From Methylomarinovum caldicuralii (lineage in GTDB: Bacteria; Pseudomonadota; Gammaproteobacteria; Methylococcales; Methylothermaceae): a stretch of 64,000 nt of DNA. The notes below the pieces were generated by a model. The model saw only the letters and a list, made by a program, of their open reading frames with translations, had not been told where the DNA came from and made no database searches. The position numbers and the translations under genes are program-made. Shown here piece by piece: positions 43,208 to 53,857 of this stretch. The DNA lies in NCBI RefSeq assembly GCF_033126985.1, contig NZ_AP024714.1, positions 1,054,001 to 1,118,000 on the forward strand, in the 5' to 3' direction. Numbering within the stretch: the first letter of the stretch is position 1; every line of letters starts with the position of its first letter.

Positions 43208-44341
43208 CTACTCCCCCACTTCGACCCGATCGCGCCCCGATTCCTTGGCCTGATACAGGGCGCGATCGGCGCGTTCGATGAAATCCTCCGGTACCTCGCC
43301 CTCGCGGTAGCTGACCACCCCGGCGGAAAAGCTGGGGAGGGGGAAGGTCTTTCCCTCCGCCGTCAGACTGTGGCGTTTGACGGCCTCACGGATCTTCTCC
43401 AGGGCCCTGACAGCTCCTTCGGTATCGGTGTGCGGCAGCAGGACGATGAACTCCTCGCCGCCGTAGCGGGCAACGTAATCCTGGCGGCGGAAGCCGGAGA
43501 AGACGTGCTCGGCGTAGGTGCACAGGACTTCGTCGCCGATGGCGTGGCCGTAACGGTCGTTGATCTGCTTGAAATGATCGAGATCGACAATCGCCAAAGT
43601 CAGGGGGACCGGGTGGCGCTGAATCCGGGCCAGTTCTCCTTCGAGGCGCTGCAGGAAGGCGCGGCGGTTGGGCAGGCCGGTCAGCTCGTCGGTCAGGCTC
43701 AGGGACCGGGCCCGCTGCAGCTCCTCGTCCAACTGGTGATTTTCGATGCGCGCCTGGGCCAGCTGCTGGCGCAGTTCCGCCAGTTGTCGGTCCAGCTGTT
43801 GCTGGCCTTCGAGCAGCAGCTGGATATGCTGTTCCAGGGCGGCGCGGATTTCCCCCGTCGGCCGGCCGCCTTCCAGTTCCTCCAGCTGCTGCAGCAGTTG
43901 TTGCAGCGGCAGGGTGAAGCGGGCGTTGTTGCGTTCCAGGTGCTCAAGGCGGTCGTCGATGTCGCCGATCACCAACGCCTGCGGGGCCGGTCGTGCTGCC
44001 GTGGCCGGTTGCGCCGTTGCCCTGACGTTGATGGTCCGCTGCAGTTCCTTCACGCCCTGCTTCAGGGTCCTCAGGTCTTCCAGGGAAGGGCGGGTCAGCA
44101 GGCGGTCGAAGAAGGGCAACCGCTGGTGCAGCGGTGATCCGGATTCCGGCAGCAGCTCGGTCAACTGCTGCAGCAGCAGGCGGATGATGTCCAGATAGTG
44201 CTGCTGATAGGTGCGTTGCAGGGCATCGAGGGTGTTGAGGTGTTTCTGCAGGTGTTCGATGACCAGGGATTCTACGTCGAAATCGCTTAGAATCTCCAGC
44301 TCTTCCAGTAGCCGTTCGATGTCACAGGAAAGTCGATTCAT
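43208..44341 (-). CDS. Diguanylate cyclase (GGDEF) with coiled-coil sensor region
   Basis: A 377-aa soluble protein. Residues 1 to about 215 are helical and Gln/Leu-rich, ending in a coiled coil (QQLDRQLAELRQQLAQARIE). The GGDEF domain (about 220-375) has LTDELTGLPNRRAFLQRL, the active site GGEEF at residues 294-298, and the inhibitory RxxD (RRQD) five residues earlier. It should therefore make cyclic di-GMP with product inhibition. No membrane helix or PAS domain is seen, so the signal is unknown. The ATG at 44341 overlaps the opposite-strand dusA region. Confidence 0.9.
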   Translation of the reverse strand: MNRLSCDIERLLEELEILSDFDVESLVIEHLQKHLNTLDALQRTYQQHYLDIIRLLLQQLTELLPESGSPLHQRLPFFDRLLTRPSLEDLRTLKQGVKELQRTINVRATAQPATAARPAPQALVIGDIDDRLEHLERNNARFTLPLQQLLQQLEELEGGRPTGEIRAALEQHIQLLLEGQQQLDRQLAELRQQLAQARIENHQLDEELQRARSLSLTDELTGLPNRRAFLQRLEGELARIQRHPVPLTLAIVDLDHFKQINDRYGHAIGDEVLCTYAEHVFSGFRRQDYVARYGGEEFIVLLPHTDTEGAVRALEKIREAVKRHSLTAEGKTFPLPSFSAGVVSYREGEVPEDFIERADRALYQAKESGRDRVEVGE

Positions 44342-44360
44342 GGATGGGGTTTGCGAGCAG

Positions 44361-45389
44361 ATGGATGGAGCAATGGATTTGTGTTCGGAAACGGCACGCC
44401 GGCACGCCGTCCTTTCGGTCGCGCCGATGCTCGAGTGGACCGACCGCCATTTTCGGTATTTTCTGCGGTTGCTCACCAAGCATACGTTACTTTACACCGA
44501 AATGGTCACCTGTGGAGCACTGCTCCACGGCGATGTAGCGCAGATCCTGGCCTTCGACGCCCGCGAGCGGCCTTTGGTGCTGCAGCTGGCGGGAAGCGAT
44601 CCCAGGCAGCTGGCCCGGGCCGTGCGCATCGCCGACGCTTGGGGTTTTACTGCCTACAATCTCAACGTCGGCTGCCCCAGCGATCGGGTGCAGGAAGGCC
44701 GTTTCGGCGCCTGTCTGATGCGGGAGCCCGAGCGGGTCGCCGAGCTGGTGGCGGCGATGCGGGCCGTCACCCGCCTGCCGGTGACGGTCAAGTGCCGTAT
44801 CGGTGTGGACGAACGTGACCGCTACGACGATCTGGCCGCTTTCGTCGCCACCGTGGCGCAGGGCGGCTGTGACACGTTCATCGTCCACGCCCGCAAGGCT
44901 TGGCTCAAGGGGCTGTCGCCGAAGGAGAACCGTACCGTGCCGCCGCTGCGGTACGAATTCGTCCACCGCCTGAAGCGGGATTTCCCCGGCCTGACCATCG
45001 TGCTCAACGGCGGTGTCGACTCCCTGGATCAGGCCGCCGCTCACCTGGACCGGGTGGACGGGGTGATGATCGGCCGCGCCGCCTATCACAATCCCTATCT
45101 GCTGGCCGAGGCCGACCGGCGCTTTTTTGGCGGCCGCCGCCCGCCTCCCAGCCGCGAGGACGTGCTGCGGGCCTATCTGCCCTATGTGCGCAAGCAGCTG
45201 GCGGCCGGGGTGCGGCTGCACGCCATGACGCGGCATCTGCTCGGCCTTTATCACGGTCAGCCGGGGGCGCGCCGCTGGCGCCGCCATTTGAGCGCGGCGG
45301 GGAGCCGGGCGGATGCCGGTATCGAGGTGTTGACCGCCTGGCTGGCGCGGCAGGAGGCGGTTGACGGCGGTGGGGCAAACGTGGTTTAA
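44361..45389 (+). CDS. dusA: tRNA-dihydrouridine(20/20a) synthase
   Basis: A 342-aa FMN enzyme reducing U20 and U20a in tRNA. DusA hallmarks are LSVAPMLEWTDRHFRYFLRL, NVGCPSDRVQEGRFGACLM with the catalytic Cys, TVKCRIGVDERD, FIVHARKAWLKGLSPKENR and GVMIGRAAYHNPYLL. In-frame ATGs at 44340, 44361 and 44373 are all possible; I chose 44361 as a compromise. It is divergent from the cyclase gene with almost no gap, so each promoter lies inside the other gene. Confidence 0.93.
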   Translation: MDGAMDLCSETARRHAVLSVAPMLEWTDRHFRYFLRLLTKHTLLYTEMVTCGALLHGDVAQILAFDARERPLVLQLAGSDPRQLARAVRIADAWGFTAYNLNVGCPSDRVQEGRFGACLMREPERVAELVAAMRAVTRLPVTVKCRIGVDERDRYDDLAAFVATVAQGGCDTFIVHARKAWLKGLSPKENRTVPPLRYEFVHRLKRDFPGLTIVLNGGVDSLDQAAAHLDRVDGVMIGRAAYHNPYLLAEADRRFFGGRRPPPSREDVLRAYLPYVRKQLAAGVRLHAMTRHLLGLYHGQPGARRWRRHLSAAGSRADAGIEVLTAWLARQEAVDGGGANVV

Positions 45390-45424
45390 CTTGAATTCAT
45401 AACGAATAACCAGAGGAGGCGTGA

Positions 45425-45703
45425 ATGGCCAAAGTGACGCTGCCGGTCAGCGGCATGAAATGCGATGCCTGCGAAAATCTGATTCACGACGCCTTGATGG
45501 AAAAGGAAGGCGTGATCGCCGTCAAGGCCGACCATCAGGCCAAGACCGTGGAGATCGAATACGAGGCGGAAAAGGTCGATCTCGACACCCTGAAACAGGT
45601 GATCGCCGATCAGGGTTTCAAGGTGGAAGGTTTCGGCGAACCTTCCCTGCTGGAGAAGATCAAGGCGTTCTTCGACAGTCTGCTGGCCTTCTTCAAAAGC
45701 TGA
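45425..45703 (+). CDS. Heavy-metal-associated (HMA) domain protein, CopZ-like
   Basis: A 92-aa soluble protein with the metal motif GMKCDAC (residues 10-16) in a ferredoxin-like HMA fold, then about 25 extra residues forming an amphipathic helix (LLEKIKAFFDSLLAFFK). GAGGAGG precedes the start. It is probably a cytoplasmic Cu(I) chaperone for the CopA ATPase two genes downstream. The C-terminal helix, absent from classic CopZ, could associate with the membrane. Confidence 0.88.
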   Translation: MAKVTLPVSGMKCDACENLIHDALMEKEGVIAVKADHQAKTVEIEYEAEKVDLDTLKQVIADQGFKVEGFGEPSLLEKIKAFFDSLLAFFKS

Positions 45704-45726
45704 TCCGGTTTCCGGACGCTGGGGCT

Positions 45727-45758
45727 CCCGCTGCGACAATATGCCGCAGCGGGCGTTT
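45727..45758 (+). terminator. Intrinsic terminator after the HMA gene
   Basis: CCCGCTGCG and CGCAGCGGG form a 9-bp stem around a 9-base loop, followed by CGTTTT. It separates the HMA gene from the next transcription unit. Confidence 0.65.
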
Positions 45759-45770
45759 TCTCGTAACTTT

Positions 45771-45776
45771 TATAAT
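45771..45776 (+). promoter_or_regulatory. -10 element upstream of the HMA-SafE-cupredoxin gene
   Basis: A perfect TATAAT lies 75 bases before the ATG at 45851, just after the terminator. No good -35 is present at the right distance, so an activator may be required. Confidence 0.4.
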
Positions 45777-45850
45777 GATTTCCACCCGCGGCACTTTGAC
45801 GCCGCGCGGTCCGTCTAACCCATAACGATAACGAATCCCGGCTTTACAGT

Positions 45851-47296
45851 ATGGCCAAGCGTCAAGTGACGTTCCGCGCCGAGGGAATGCATTGCACCAG
45901 CTGCGAGAAGGTGATCGAGCTGGCGCTGAGCAAGTTGCCCGGCGTCGATAAGGTGCGTTCCAATTATGCCTCCCAGGTGGTGCAGGTCGTCTTCGATCCG
46001 GGCAGGATCTCGCTGGCGCAGATTTTCGACGTGGTCGAGGGCAAGGGTTACCATTGCCGCCTGATCGACCGCGCGACCCAGCGCAAGGAGCTGTTCAACC
46101 GCCTGCTGGGCATCCTTCTGGGGGTCGGCGGGATTCTGTTGATCCTCTATGGCGGTTCCCGCTTCATCGACCGCTTCCAGCTCCCGGACCTGGACGTCCA
46201 GCTCAGCTACTGGGCGGTGCTGGTCATCGGTCTTCTGACCGGTTTCCACTGCGTCGGCATGTGCGGTGGTTTCGTTCTCAGTTACACCGCCCGCGGCGCC
46301 CAGGAAGGGGTGCGGACCTACTGGCTGCATCTGCAGTACGCCGCCGGCAAGCTGATTTCCTACACGGTGCTGGGAGCGGCCTTCGGCCTGCTGGGGGCCG
46401 TCGTCAGCTTCACCCCCACGATCCGCGGCATCGCCGCCATCCTCGCCGGGATCTTTCTGATCCTCTACGGCTTCAACATGCTGCACGTGTTCTCGGCGGT
46501 GCGCATCGGTTTCACCATGCCGCGCTTCCTGGCCCGTTTCGTGCGCGAGGAGAGCCACAGGACCCATCAGCCCTTCCTCATCGGTCTGCTCAACGGTTTG
46601 ATGATCGCCTGCGGGCCGCTGCAGGCCATGTACATGATGGCGGCCGGCAGCGGGGATGCGCTGGAGGGCGCGAAGCTGTTGTTCATTTTCGGCCTCGGCA
46701 CCCTGCCGTTGATGTTCGGTTTCGGTTTCCTCGCCAGCCTGGTGTCCCATCGGATGACCAACAAGATTCTCAATGCCTCCGGCGTTCTGGTGATCACCCT
46801 GGGACTGGTGATGCTCAACCGCGGCCTGGCGATGACCGGTTCCGGTTACGATTTCCATACCCTCATCCAGCGCCATCGCCTGACCGCGACCGAAACCGTC
46901 GCCAGTCAGGCGCGACAGCAGGAACAGGTCATCCGCATGACGGTGGAAGCCAGCGGCTACCGTCCCAACCGCTTCGTGCTCAAACGCGGGGTGCCGGTGA
47001 AATGGATCATCGAGGGGCGGGAGCTGACCGGCTGCAACCGGGTGATCCTGGTGCCCCAGCTGGGGCTGGAGGTGGAGCTCAAGCCGGGCACCCAGGTGGT
47101 CGAGTTCATCCCCGACAAGGTGGGAACCATTCCCTGGAGCTGCTGGATGGGGATGCTCCACGGCGAATTCATCGTGGTGGACGGTGACAGCGGTCAGGTC
47201 GCTCGGGCGGTCCGCCGGCCGTGGATCCGCCGCGGCCGGGTGCGCAGTTCGGCCGCCTCGCTGCGGCGCTGTGCCACCTGTCTGACGCCGCGCTGA
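45851..47296 (+). CDS. HMA - SafE-type membrane - cupredoxin-like fusion protein
   Basis: A 481-aa protein in three parts: an HMA domain (GMHCTSC at residues 12-18); a six-helix membrane domain of the TauE/SafE-DsbD-like type (about 85-330, with [17 protein letters not shown] and [19 protein letters not shown]); and a cupredoxin-like domain (about 365-455, with [13 protein letters not shown] and [13 protein letters not shown] offering Cys and Met ligands). A basic C-terminal tail has CATC. The order suggests Cu passing from the cytoplasmic HMA through the membrane part to an extracytoplasmic site. It is placed directly before copA, 67 bp apart. Substrate inferred, not shown. Confidence 0.85.
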   Translation: MAKRQVTFRAEGMHCTSCEKVIELALSKLPGVDKVRSNYASQVVQVVFDPGRISLAQIFDVVEGKGYHCRLIDRATQRKELFNRLLGILLGVGGILLILYGGSRFIDRFQLPDLDVQLSYWAVLVIGLLTGFHCVGMCGGFVLSYTARGAQEGVRTYWLHLQYAAGKLISYTVLGAAFGLLGAVVSFTPTIRGIAAILAGIFLILYGFNMLHVFSAVRIGFTMPRFLARFVREESHRTHQPFLIGLLNGLMIACGPLQAMYMMAAGSGDALEGAKLLFIFGLGTLPLMFGFGFLASLVSHRMTNKILNASGVLVITLGLVMLNRGLAMTGSGYDFHTLIQRHRLTATETVASQARQQEQVIRMTVEASGYRPNRFVLKRGVPVKWIIEGRELTGCNRVILVPQLGLEVELKPGTQVVEFIPDKVGTIPWSCWMGMLHGEFIVVDGDSGQVARAVRRPWIRRGRVRSSAASLRRCATCLTPR

Positions 47297-47363
47297 GGTT
47301 TGCTTTGCCCCCGGCTTTGGGCGAGAATTGCAAGATTTCCACCGTATTCGAGAGGGTAGGATC

Positions 47364-49616
47364 ATGGCGGTAGCAGTCGATCAGGCAGGCCATCCACAGG
47401 AGGCGCCCAGCCTTCGCCTTTCCATCATCGGCATGCGCTGCGCCGGGTGCGTCAAGACCGTGGAGAACGCGATCCGCAGCGTGCCCGGCGTGAAGGACGT
47501 GAGAGTCAACTTCGCCGACCATTCGGCGGAAGTGATCGGTGAGGTCGATCCCGAAGCCCTGCGCGCCGCCCTTCAGGAAGTGGGCTACGACGCCGCGGTC
47601 ATGGAGAGCTTCGAGGATCTCGAGGCCCAGGAGCGCATGGAGGAGGCCCGCTATCAGTCCTTGTTGCGCAAATCCGCCATCGCCGCGAGCTGGGGCATTC
47701 CCCTGATGGTCGGCGGCTGGCTCGATCTGTGGCCGCCCATCGGCACGCCCCGGGGCAGCGACTTCTGGTCCATCGTCTCCCTGGTCACCTTCCTGGTGAT
47801 GTACTACGCCGGCGGTCATTTCTTCAGCGGGGCGGTCAAGGCGCTGCGCGGCGGGGCGGCCAACATGGACACCCTGATCGCCATGGGAACCGGATCGGCC
47901 TGGCTGTATTCCACCCTCGTCATCGATTTCGCCGACGTGCTGCCGCCGGAGGCGACCCACCCCTATTTCGAGGCTGCGGTCATCATCATCGCCTTCGTCA
48001 CCCTGGGGGGCGCCCTGGAAACCCGCGCCCGCGGCCGGGCCTCGGCGGCGATCCGCAAACTCATCGGCCTTCAGCCCAAGACCGCGCGGGTGGTGCGCAA
48101 CGGCAAGGAATTCGACGTCCCCATCGAGCAGGTGGGGGTGGGCGAGATCATCCGCGTGCGGCCGGGCGAGAAGATCCCGGTGGACGGGATCATCATCGAA
48201 GGCCATTCCAGCGTCGACGAATCCATGCTCACCGGGGAATCGATCCCGGTGGAGAAGAGCGTCGGCGACGAGGTCATCGGCGGCACCGTGAACCTGCGCG
48301 GCACCTTCCTGATGGAGGCGACCCGCATCGGCAAGGATACGGTGCTGGCCCACATCATCGAATCAGTGCGCCGCGCCCAGAGCAGCAAGCCGGAGATCGG
48401 TCGCCTGGTGGACCAGATCGCCGCGGTGTTCGTGCCGGTGGTGGTGACCATCGCCGCGCTGACCTTCCTGACCTGGTGGACCTTCGGTCCCGAGCCGTCC
48501 CTCGGCTACGCTTTCGTCACCTCCATGACGGTGCTGGTCATCGCCTGTCCCTGTGCCCTGGGGCTGGCGACGCCGATTTCCATCATGGTGGCGGTGGGCC
48601 GGGCGGCCCAGAGCGGCATTCTGATCCGCAACGGCGACGCCCTGCAGACCGCCGGTCGTCTCACCACGATCGTGCTCGACAAGACCGGCACCGTGACCGA
48701 AGGCAAGCCCAAGGTGGTGGCCGTGGTGCCGCTGCAGCGCTGGCAGGAGGATGAGGTACTTGCGTGGGCCGCCAGCATCGAGGCCGGCTCCGAGCATCCC
48801 CTGGCCGGCGCCATCGTCGCCGAGGCCGAGGCGCGGGGGCTGGAACCGGCATCTGTGACCGACTTCGAGGCGGTGACCGGCAAGGGGGTGCGGGCCAAAC
48901 GTGACGGCAAGACGATCCTGTTCGGCAACCTGGCCCTGATGGAAGCGGAAGGTATCGACTGCCGCGCCATTGTCGTCCGCCTGGACGAATTCGCCGAAGC
49001 CGGCCAGACGCCGATGATTCTGGTGGTGGACAAGGAAGTGGTCGGGATCATCGCCGTGGCCGACACCATCAAGCCGGATTCCAAGGATGCGATCCGCCGG
49101 CTCAAGGCCCTGGGGATCAAGGTCTGGATGGTGACCGGCGACAACGAAAAGACCGCCCGCGCCATCGCCCGCGAAGCCGGGATCGACGAGGTGCGGGCCG
49201 AAGTGCTGCCGGAGGACAAGGCGCAGGTGGTGCGCGAGCTGCAGCGCCGCGGCGAGATCGTCGGCATGGTGGGGGACGGCGTCAACGACGCCCCGGCCCT
49301 GGCCCAGGCCAACGTCGGCTTCGCCATCGGCACCGGCACCGACATCGCCATTGAAAGCGGCGATGTGGTCATCATGCAGGGATCGCTGCTGAAGGTGCCG
49401 GAAACTGTCAAGCTGTCGCGGGCCACCATCCGCAACATCAAGCAGAACCTGCTTGGGGCCTTCATCTACAACATCATGGCCATTCCCATCGCCGCCGGGG
49501 TGCTGTATCCCTTCTTCGGCGTTCTGCTCAATCCGATGATCGCCGGGGCGGCGATGGCGATGTCGTCGGTGACGGTGGTGACCAACGCCAACCGGCTGCG
49601 TTACCTCAAGCTCTGA
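47364..49616 (+). CDS. copA: Copper-translocating P1B-type ATPase CopA
   Basis: A 750-aa Cu(I) exporter. One N-terminal HMA domain (GMRCAGC, Cys26 and Cys29), eight membrane helices with the transport motif CPC (395-397), actuator TGES, phosphorylation site DKTGT (Asp439), the HP site SEHPLAGAI and the hinge [10 protein letters not shown]. The last helix pair has [11 protein letters not shown] and [16 protein letters not shown], the Cu(I) signature Tyr, Asn, Met and Ser residues. Start at 47364 after GAGAGGGTAGG; 47328 is upstream in frame but poorer. Confidence 0.96.
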   Translation: MAVAVDQAGHPQEAPSLRLSIIGMRCAGCVKTVENAIRSVPGVKDVRVNFADHSAEVIGEVDPEALRAALQEVGYDAAVMESFEDLEAQERMEEARYQSLLRKSAIAASWGIPLMVGGWLDLWPPIGTPRGSDFWSIVSLVTFLVMYYAGGHFFSGAVKALRGGAANMDTLIAMGTGSAWLYSTLVIDFADVLPPEATHPYFEAAVIIIAFVTLGGALETRARGRASAAIRKLIGLQPKTARVVRNGKEFDVPIEQVGVGEIIRVRPGEKIPVDGIIIEGHSSVDESMLTGESIPVEKSVGDEVIGGTVNLRGTFLMEATRIGKDTVLAHIIESVRRAQSSKPEIGRLVDQIAAVFVPVVVTIAALTFLTWWTFGPEPSLGYAFVTSMTVLVIACPCALGLATPISIMVAVGRAAQSGILIRNGDALQTAGRLTTIVLDKTGTVTEGKPKVVAVVPLQRWQEDEVLAWAASIEAGSEHPLAGAIVAEAEARGLEPASVTDFEAVTGKGVRAKRDGKTILFGNLALMEAEGIDCRAIVVRLDEFAEAGQTPMILVVDKEVVGIIAVADTIKPDSKDAIRRLKALGIKVWMVTGDNEKTARAIAREAGIDEVRAEVLPEDKAQVVRELQRRGEIVGMVGDGVNDAPALAQANVGFAIGTGTDIAIESGDVVIMQGSLLKVPETVKLSRATIRNIKQNLLGAFIYNIMAIPIAAGVLYPFFGVLLNPMIAGAAMAMSSVTVVTNANRLRYLKL

Positions 49617-49637
49617 CGCCGACCCGTAGCGGATGCC

Positions 49638-49666
49638 GAGAAACCCCGCTTGCTGCGGGGTTTCTC
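49638..49666. terminator. Bidirectional terminator between copA and the DUF502 gene
   Basis: GAGAAACCCCGC, TTGCT, GCGGGGTTTCTC is a perfect 12-bp stem. T-rich arms on both strands let it serve the two convergent genes. Confidence 0.8.
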
Positions 49667-49673
49667 GTGCCGG

Positions 49674-50273
49674 TCAGCTGTGCAGTTTGAGGCGTTTGAC
49701 CTCCTCCGGCCTGGGATAGTCGGCGCCGATGCTGATGATGAAGCTGGCCGCCTCCTCGATGCTCAGATCCGAATGGACCACCTTGGATTCGTGGACGATG
49801 ACGGTGAACCCGGAAGTCGGATTGGGGGAGGTGGGGACGAACAGGATGTAGGTGTCGTCGATTTTGTTGGTCACGTAAGCCGGCACCCAGACTTCCTCCT
49901 TGGGGTATTCCACGTACACCACCTCGCGTTTGGCCGCTTCCTCCGCAGTGGTGAACATGGCGATCACCTTTTTGCTGACCCGATAGACGGTGTTGAGCAG
50001 CGGGATCTTCTCGATGACGGCGTCGATGGCGGAAATGATGATGGAACGGCGGTAGCGGGTGATGGAGTAGCCGATGTAGGTCAGCAGGGCGATGCTGAGC
50101 ACCAGCAGGCTGGTGGTGAAGGAATAGCTGGCCGAATAGCCGTACAGGCTCACGATCAGATCGGTGAGCAGCTCCTTGGTGAACAGCACGATCTGGATGG
50201 TGATCAGGACCGGGATGACGGCCAGCACCCCGAGCAGGAAGTATTTGAACAATTGTTTGATCACTTGGAACAT
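49674..50273 (-). CDS. DUF502 membrane protein
   Basis: A 199-aa protein with two N-terminal helices (LFKYFLLGVLAVIPVLITIQIVLF and FTTSLLVLSIALLTYIGY) and a soluble part with DAVIEKIPLLNTVYRVSKKV and PTSPNPTSGF, the DUF502 signature. Function is unknown. It is divergent from groL and shares a terminator with copA. Confidence 0.9.
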   Translation of the reverse strand: MFQVIKQLFKYFLLGVLAVIPVLITIQIVLFTKELLTDLIVSLYGYSASYSFTTSLLVLSIALLTYIGYSITRYRRSIIISAIDAVIEKIPLLNTVYRVSKKVIAMFTTAEEAAKREVVYVEYPKEEVWVPAYVTNKIDDTYILFVPTSPNPTSGFTVIVHESKVVHSDLSIEEAASFIISIGADYPRPEEVKRLKLHS

Positions 50274-50338
50274 CGGATGTCACTCCTCGTTGGTGTTTTT
50301 GTGCAGGCCATCATTGTACTGAAGCCGGGGCATGGGGC

Positions 50339-50394
50339 TTGAAATTTGCGCGCCAGACGCTATATTTTTGGCAGCCGACCACAGAGAGTGCTAA
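50339..50394 (+). promoter_or_regulatory. groL promoter with half CIRCE-like element
   Basis: CTTGAAA gives a -35 (TTGAAA at 50339) that also fits the sigma-32 consensus; 16 bases later comes TATATT (50361-50366). GAGTGCTAA at 50386-50394 equals one arm of the HrcA operator CIRCE, but the matching TTAGCACTC arm nine bases upstream is badly degenerate. Heat regulation is therefore plausible; full HrcA control is doubtful. Confidence 0.6.
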
Positions 50395-50417
50395 CAGATT
50401 TGTGCTTGCTGGGATAA

Positions 50418-52067
<1,650 letters not shown>

Positions 52068-52093
52068 TCCTTGCAGGAGAGCGCATCCATTCG

Positions 52094-52121
52094 GCCCCGC
52101 TTCGGCGGGGCTTCGTTTTTT
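52094..52121 (+). terminator. groL terminator
   Basis: GCCCCGC, TTCG, GCGGGGC followed by TTCGTTTTTT. A UUCG tetraloop and a T-run make it a strong intrinsic terminator 27 bp after the stop. Confidence 0.88.
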
Positions 52122-52200
52122 CAGCGGCTGCGGCGTCTGGGTATCGAGCCGGTCGCCGGGGAAGTGCGAACCCATTGACCCGGCCCAAGATCGCGATGGC

Positions 52201-52226
52201 AAAAAAAGACCCGCCGGGGGCGGGTC
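52201..52226 (-). terminator. Minus-strand terminator of the micro-ORF unit
   Basis: On the minus strand GACCCGCC, CCC, GGCGGGTC is followed by seven T. It lies 57 bases beyond the stop of the 31-codon frame, so it would end that transcript; it would also stop readthrough from the DUF99 gene. Confidence 0.75.
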
Positions 52227-52282
52227 GAAAAAGCGTCAAGTGCAAGAAGGAGGTTTAACGCTACTAGAGGAGGAGGAAGCAA

Positions 52283-52378
52283 TCAGCGCTGCTTTCGGTA
52301 ATGGCTGAGACAAAAACGGACCGTGAATATGACCGTCGCGATCATGGCGGCGATCAGTACGAGTTCCAAGGGGGTCAT
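52283..52378 (-). CDS. 31-aa single-helix membrane microprotein
   Basis: The frame MTPLELVLIAAMIATVIFTV... ends HYRKQR and consists of one hydrophobic helix (residues about 4-22) with a basic tail, so N-out/C-in is likely. The ATG at 52378 has GAGGGA eight bases upstream, a promoter with perfect TATAAT lies 38 bases before it, and a strong terminator follows. That complete set argues it is a real gene rather than chance. I do not recognise the sequence. The complementary plus-strand frame (52301-52537) has no such signals. Confidence 0.6.
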   Translation of the reverse strand: MTPLELVLIAAMIATVIFTVRFCLSHYRKQR

Positions 52379-52415
52379 GGCTGCATTCCCTCATCAATGA
52401 ATCGAACTGGGTCTA

Positions 52416-52443
52416 ATTATATGGCCTGGTTTTTTGTTTACAA
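52416..52443 (-). promoter_or_regulatory. Sigma-70 promoter of the microprotein gene
   Basis: On the minus strand TTGTAA (52443-52438), 16-base spacer, TATAAT (52421-52416). About 90 bp of AT-rich DNA extends upstream, in contrast to the GC-rich surroundings, and may act as an UP element. Confidence 0.65.
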
Positions 52444-52533
52444 TATCCACTATAGGTTTATTTTTACAACTTTTGGTTTCAAGATAGGAAACAACCTTCG
52501 TGCCGGCCTTCCGCCGCCTTACCCGTATCCGGG

Positions 52534-53097
52534 CTAAACCCGTTGGCGTCCGCCCCACGGGCTCAGGCCCGTGGCGATGATGTGGCTGGTCCGCAGGGGC
52601 TCGGGAATCCGGCTATGGATCGCGGTCGCGCGGATGACGGCGGCTGCGGTTTCCTGCGCCAGACCGGCCCGTTGCACGTAGATCCCTTCCAGCGCTTCCA
52701 TGTCACCGGCCCGCTGAATCAGGCGCCACTTGCGTTTTCCTCCGGGGACGCGCGTCAACAGCGCCCGGCGGATCGCGGCGTAGTCAGGGCGTTTGCGGCA
52801 CACGACCAGTACCGGAAGACCGGTCTCGCGGTGGAGTTCCCAGATATCGACGACGTTGAAGCCGGCCAGGGCGATTCCCTGCAGCATGACCAGCTGCAGA
52901 TGGCCGTGGAAACGCGAGTCCCGGATCGCCGCCGCGATCCGCCGGGTGCTGTTGGCCCCGTCACGGCGGATCTTGGTCAGCAAAACGCCGTCGAGGCGGG
53001 CGGCGGTGAAAACCGTGCCGATGACGCCGACATCGCCGCGGTGTCCGGGCGGGAAGGGCATGTCGTCGAAGCCGGCGATGTGGGTGGGGATGGTCAT
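52534..53097 (-). CDS. DUF99 family protein
   Basis: A 187-aa soluble protein with DUF99 features: an N-terminal AGFDDMPF, then GVIGTVFTAARLDGVLLTKIRRDG, VMLQGIALAGFNVVDIWELHRETGLPVLVV, KRPDYAAIRRAL. The fold is related to endonuclease V, and archaeal members have been described as deoxyuridine-directed endonucleases; whether this holds in bacteria is uncertain. The family is mainly archaeal. The start at 53097 is chosen because the frame's earlier codons to 53181 overlap the hpnM leader. Confidence 0.78.
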   Translation of the reverse strand: MTIPTHIAGFDDMPFPPGHRGDVGVIGTVFTAARLDGVLLTKIRRDGANSTRRIAAAIRDSRFHGHLQLVMLQGIALAGFNVVDIWELHRETGLPVLVVCRKRPDYAAIRRALLTRVPGGKRKWRLIQRAGDMEALEGIYVQRAGLAQETAAAVIRATAIHSRIPEPLRTSHIIATGLSPWGGRQRV

Positions 53098-53180
53098 GAT
53101 CAGAGGTTTCCGGAAGCACGATTTCTGCAGGAAGGCGGTAGAATACAGCCATCCATTATCTGCATAGGGAGGAAATTTCA

Positions 53181-53846
53181 ATGGTTTCGATGGTCAAGCG
53201 AGGGTTCGTGGCAGCCGGGCTGGCGCTGTGGGGCTTGTCGGCCTGGAGCGAGGCCCAGGCACCGGCTCCAGTGCCGGCAACGGCCGAAACCGTAACTCAG
53301 GCCGAGGCGACGCCGGTCATCAAGCGTCTGAACCAGGTTCTGCTCGAAGCCATGCGCCGCGGCAAGGCGCTGGGTTACCAAGGCCGTTACCATCTGTTGG
53401 CGCCGGTATTGCGGGAGATCTACGATTTCCGCACCATTTCCCGTTACGTGCTTGGAAGCCATTGGAAGCAACTGAGCGAGACCCAGCGGCAGCAGATGAT
53501 CGATCGCATGAGCCGATACGGAATCGCCGCCTATGCCGCCCAGTTCGACGAATACAACGGCGAGACTTTCCGGATCGTGGAGGAAAAGCCGTTCCGCGAG
53601 CGCTTCCGCCTGGTCAAGGCGGTGCTGGAGGTGCCCGATGGCGACGACGTCGAATTCACCTACGTGCTGCGGCGGACCAAGGACGGCTGGAAAATCATCG
53701 ATGTCCGCTACGACGGCGTCAGCGACCTGGCCCTCAAACGCAGCCAGTTCGCCAAGATTCTTCAGGAGGAAGGCTTCGAGGCGCTGCTGGCCAAACTCGA
53801 CGAAAAGATCGCCGATTACGCCAAGGAGAAAAAGGCCCAGGGTTGA
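53181..53846 (+). CDS. hpnM: Hopanoid-associated MlaC/Ttg2D-like protein HpnM
   Basis: A 221-aa exported protein (signal peptide ending SAWSEAQ) of the Tol-Pal/Ttg2 lipid-binding family, with VLREIYDFRTISRYVLGSHWKQLSETQRQQMIDRM and RRTKDGWKIIDVRYDGVSDLALKRSQFAKIL. MlaC from the phospholipid pathway belongs to the same family; its site opposite a hopanoid operon containing hpnN favours HpnM. It probably shuttles lipid or hopanoid across the periplasm with HpnN. GGGAGG precedes the start. It converges on copD, 11 bp away. Confidence 0.82.
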   Translation: MVSMVKRGFVAAGLALWGLSAWSEAQAPAPVPATAETVTQAEATPVIKRLNQVLLEAMRRGKALGYQGRYHLLAPVLREIYDFRTISRYVLGSHWKQLSETQRQQMIDRMSRYGIAAYAAQFDEYNGETFRIVEEKPFRERFRLVKAVLEVPDGDDVEFTYVLRRTKDGWKIIDVRYDGVSDLALKRSQFAKILQEEGFEALLAKLDEKIADYAKEKKAQG

Positions 53847-53857
53847 AACGGCGCCCC

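Noticed and set aside
47297-47363. CueR-type copper promoter before copA
   Set aside because: A GCCC-N8-GGGC dyad lies between weak -35 and -10 like hexamers, but it does not match the CueR consensus and the spacer is 17, not 19-20.
50365-50394. Complete CIRCE operator upstream of groL
   Set aside because: Only the GAGTGCTAA arm is intact; at the required 9-bp distance the other arm matches at only about four of nine positions.
52301-52537. 78-aa plus-strand frame after groL
   Set aside because: It is complementary to the better-supported 31-aa gene, lacks a promoter, and its composition looks like translated non-coding DNA.
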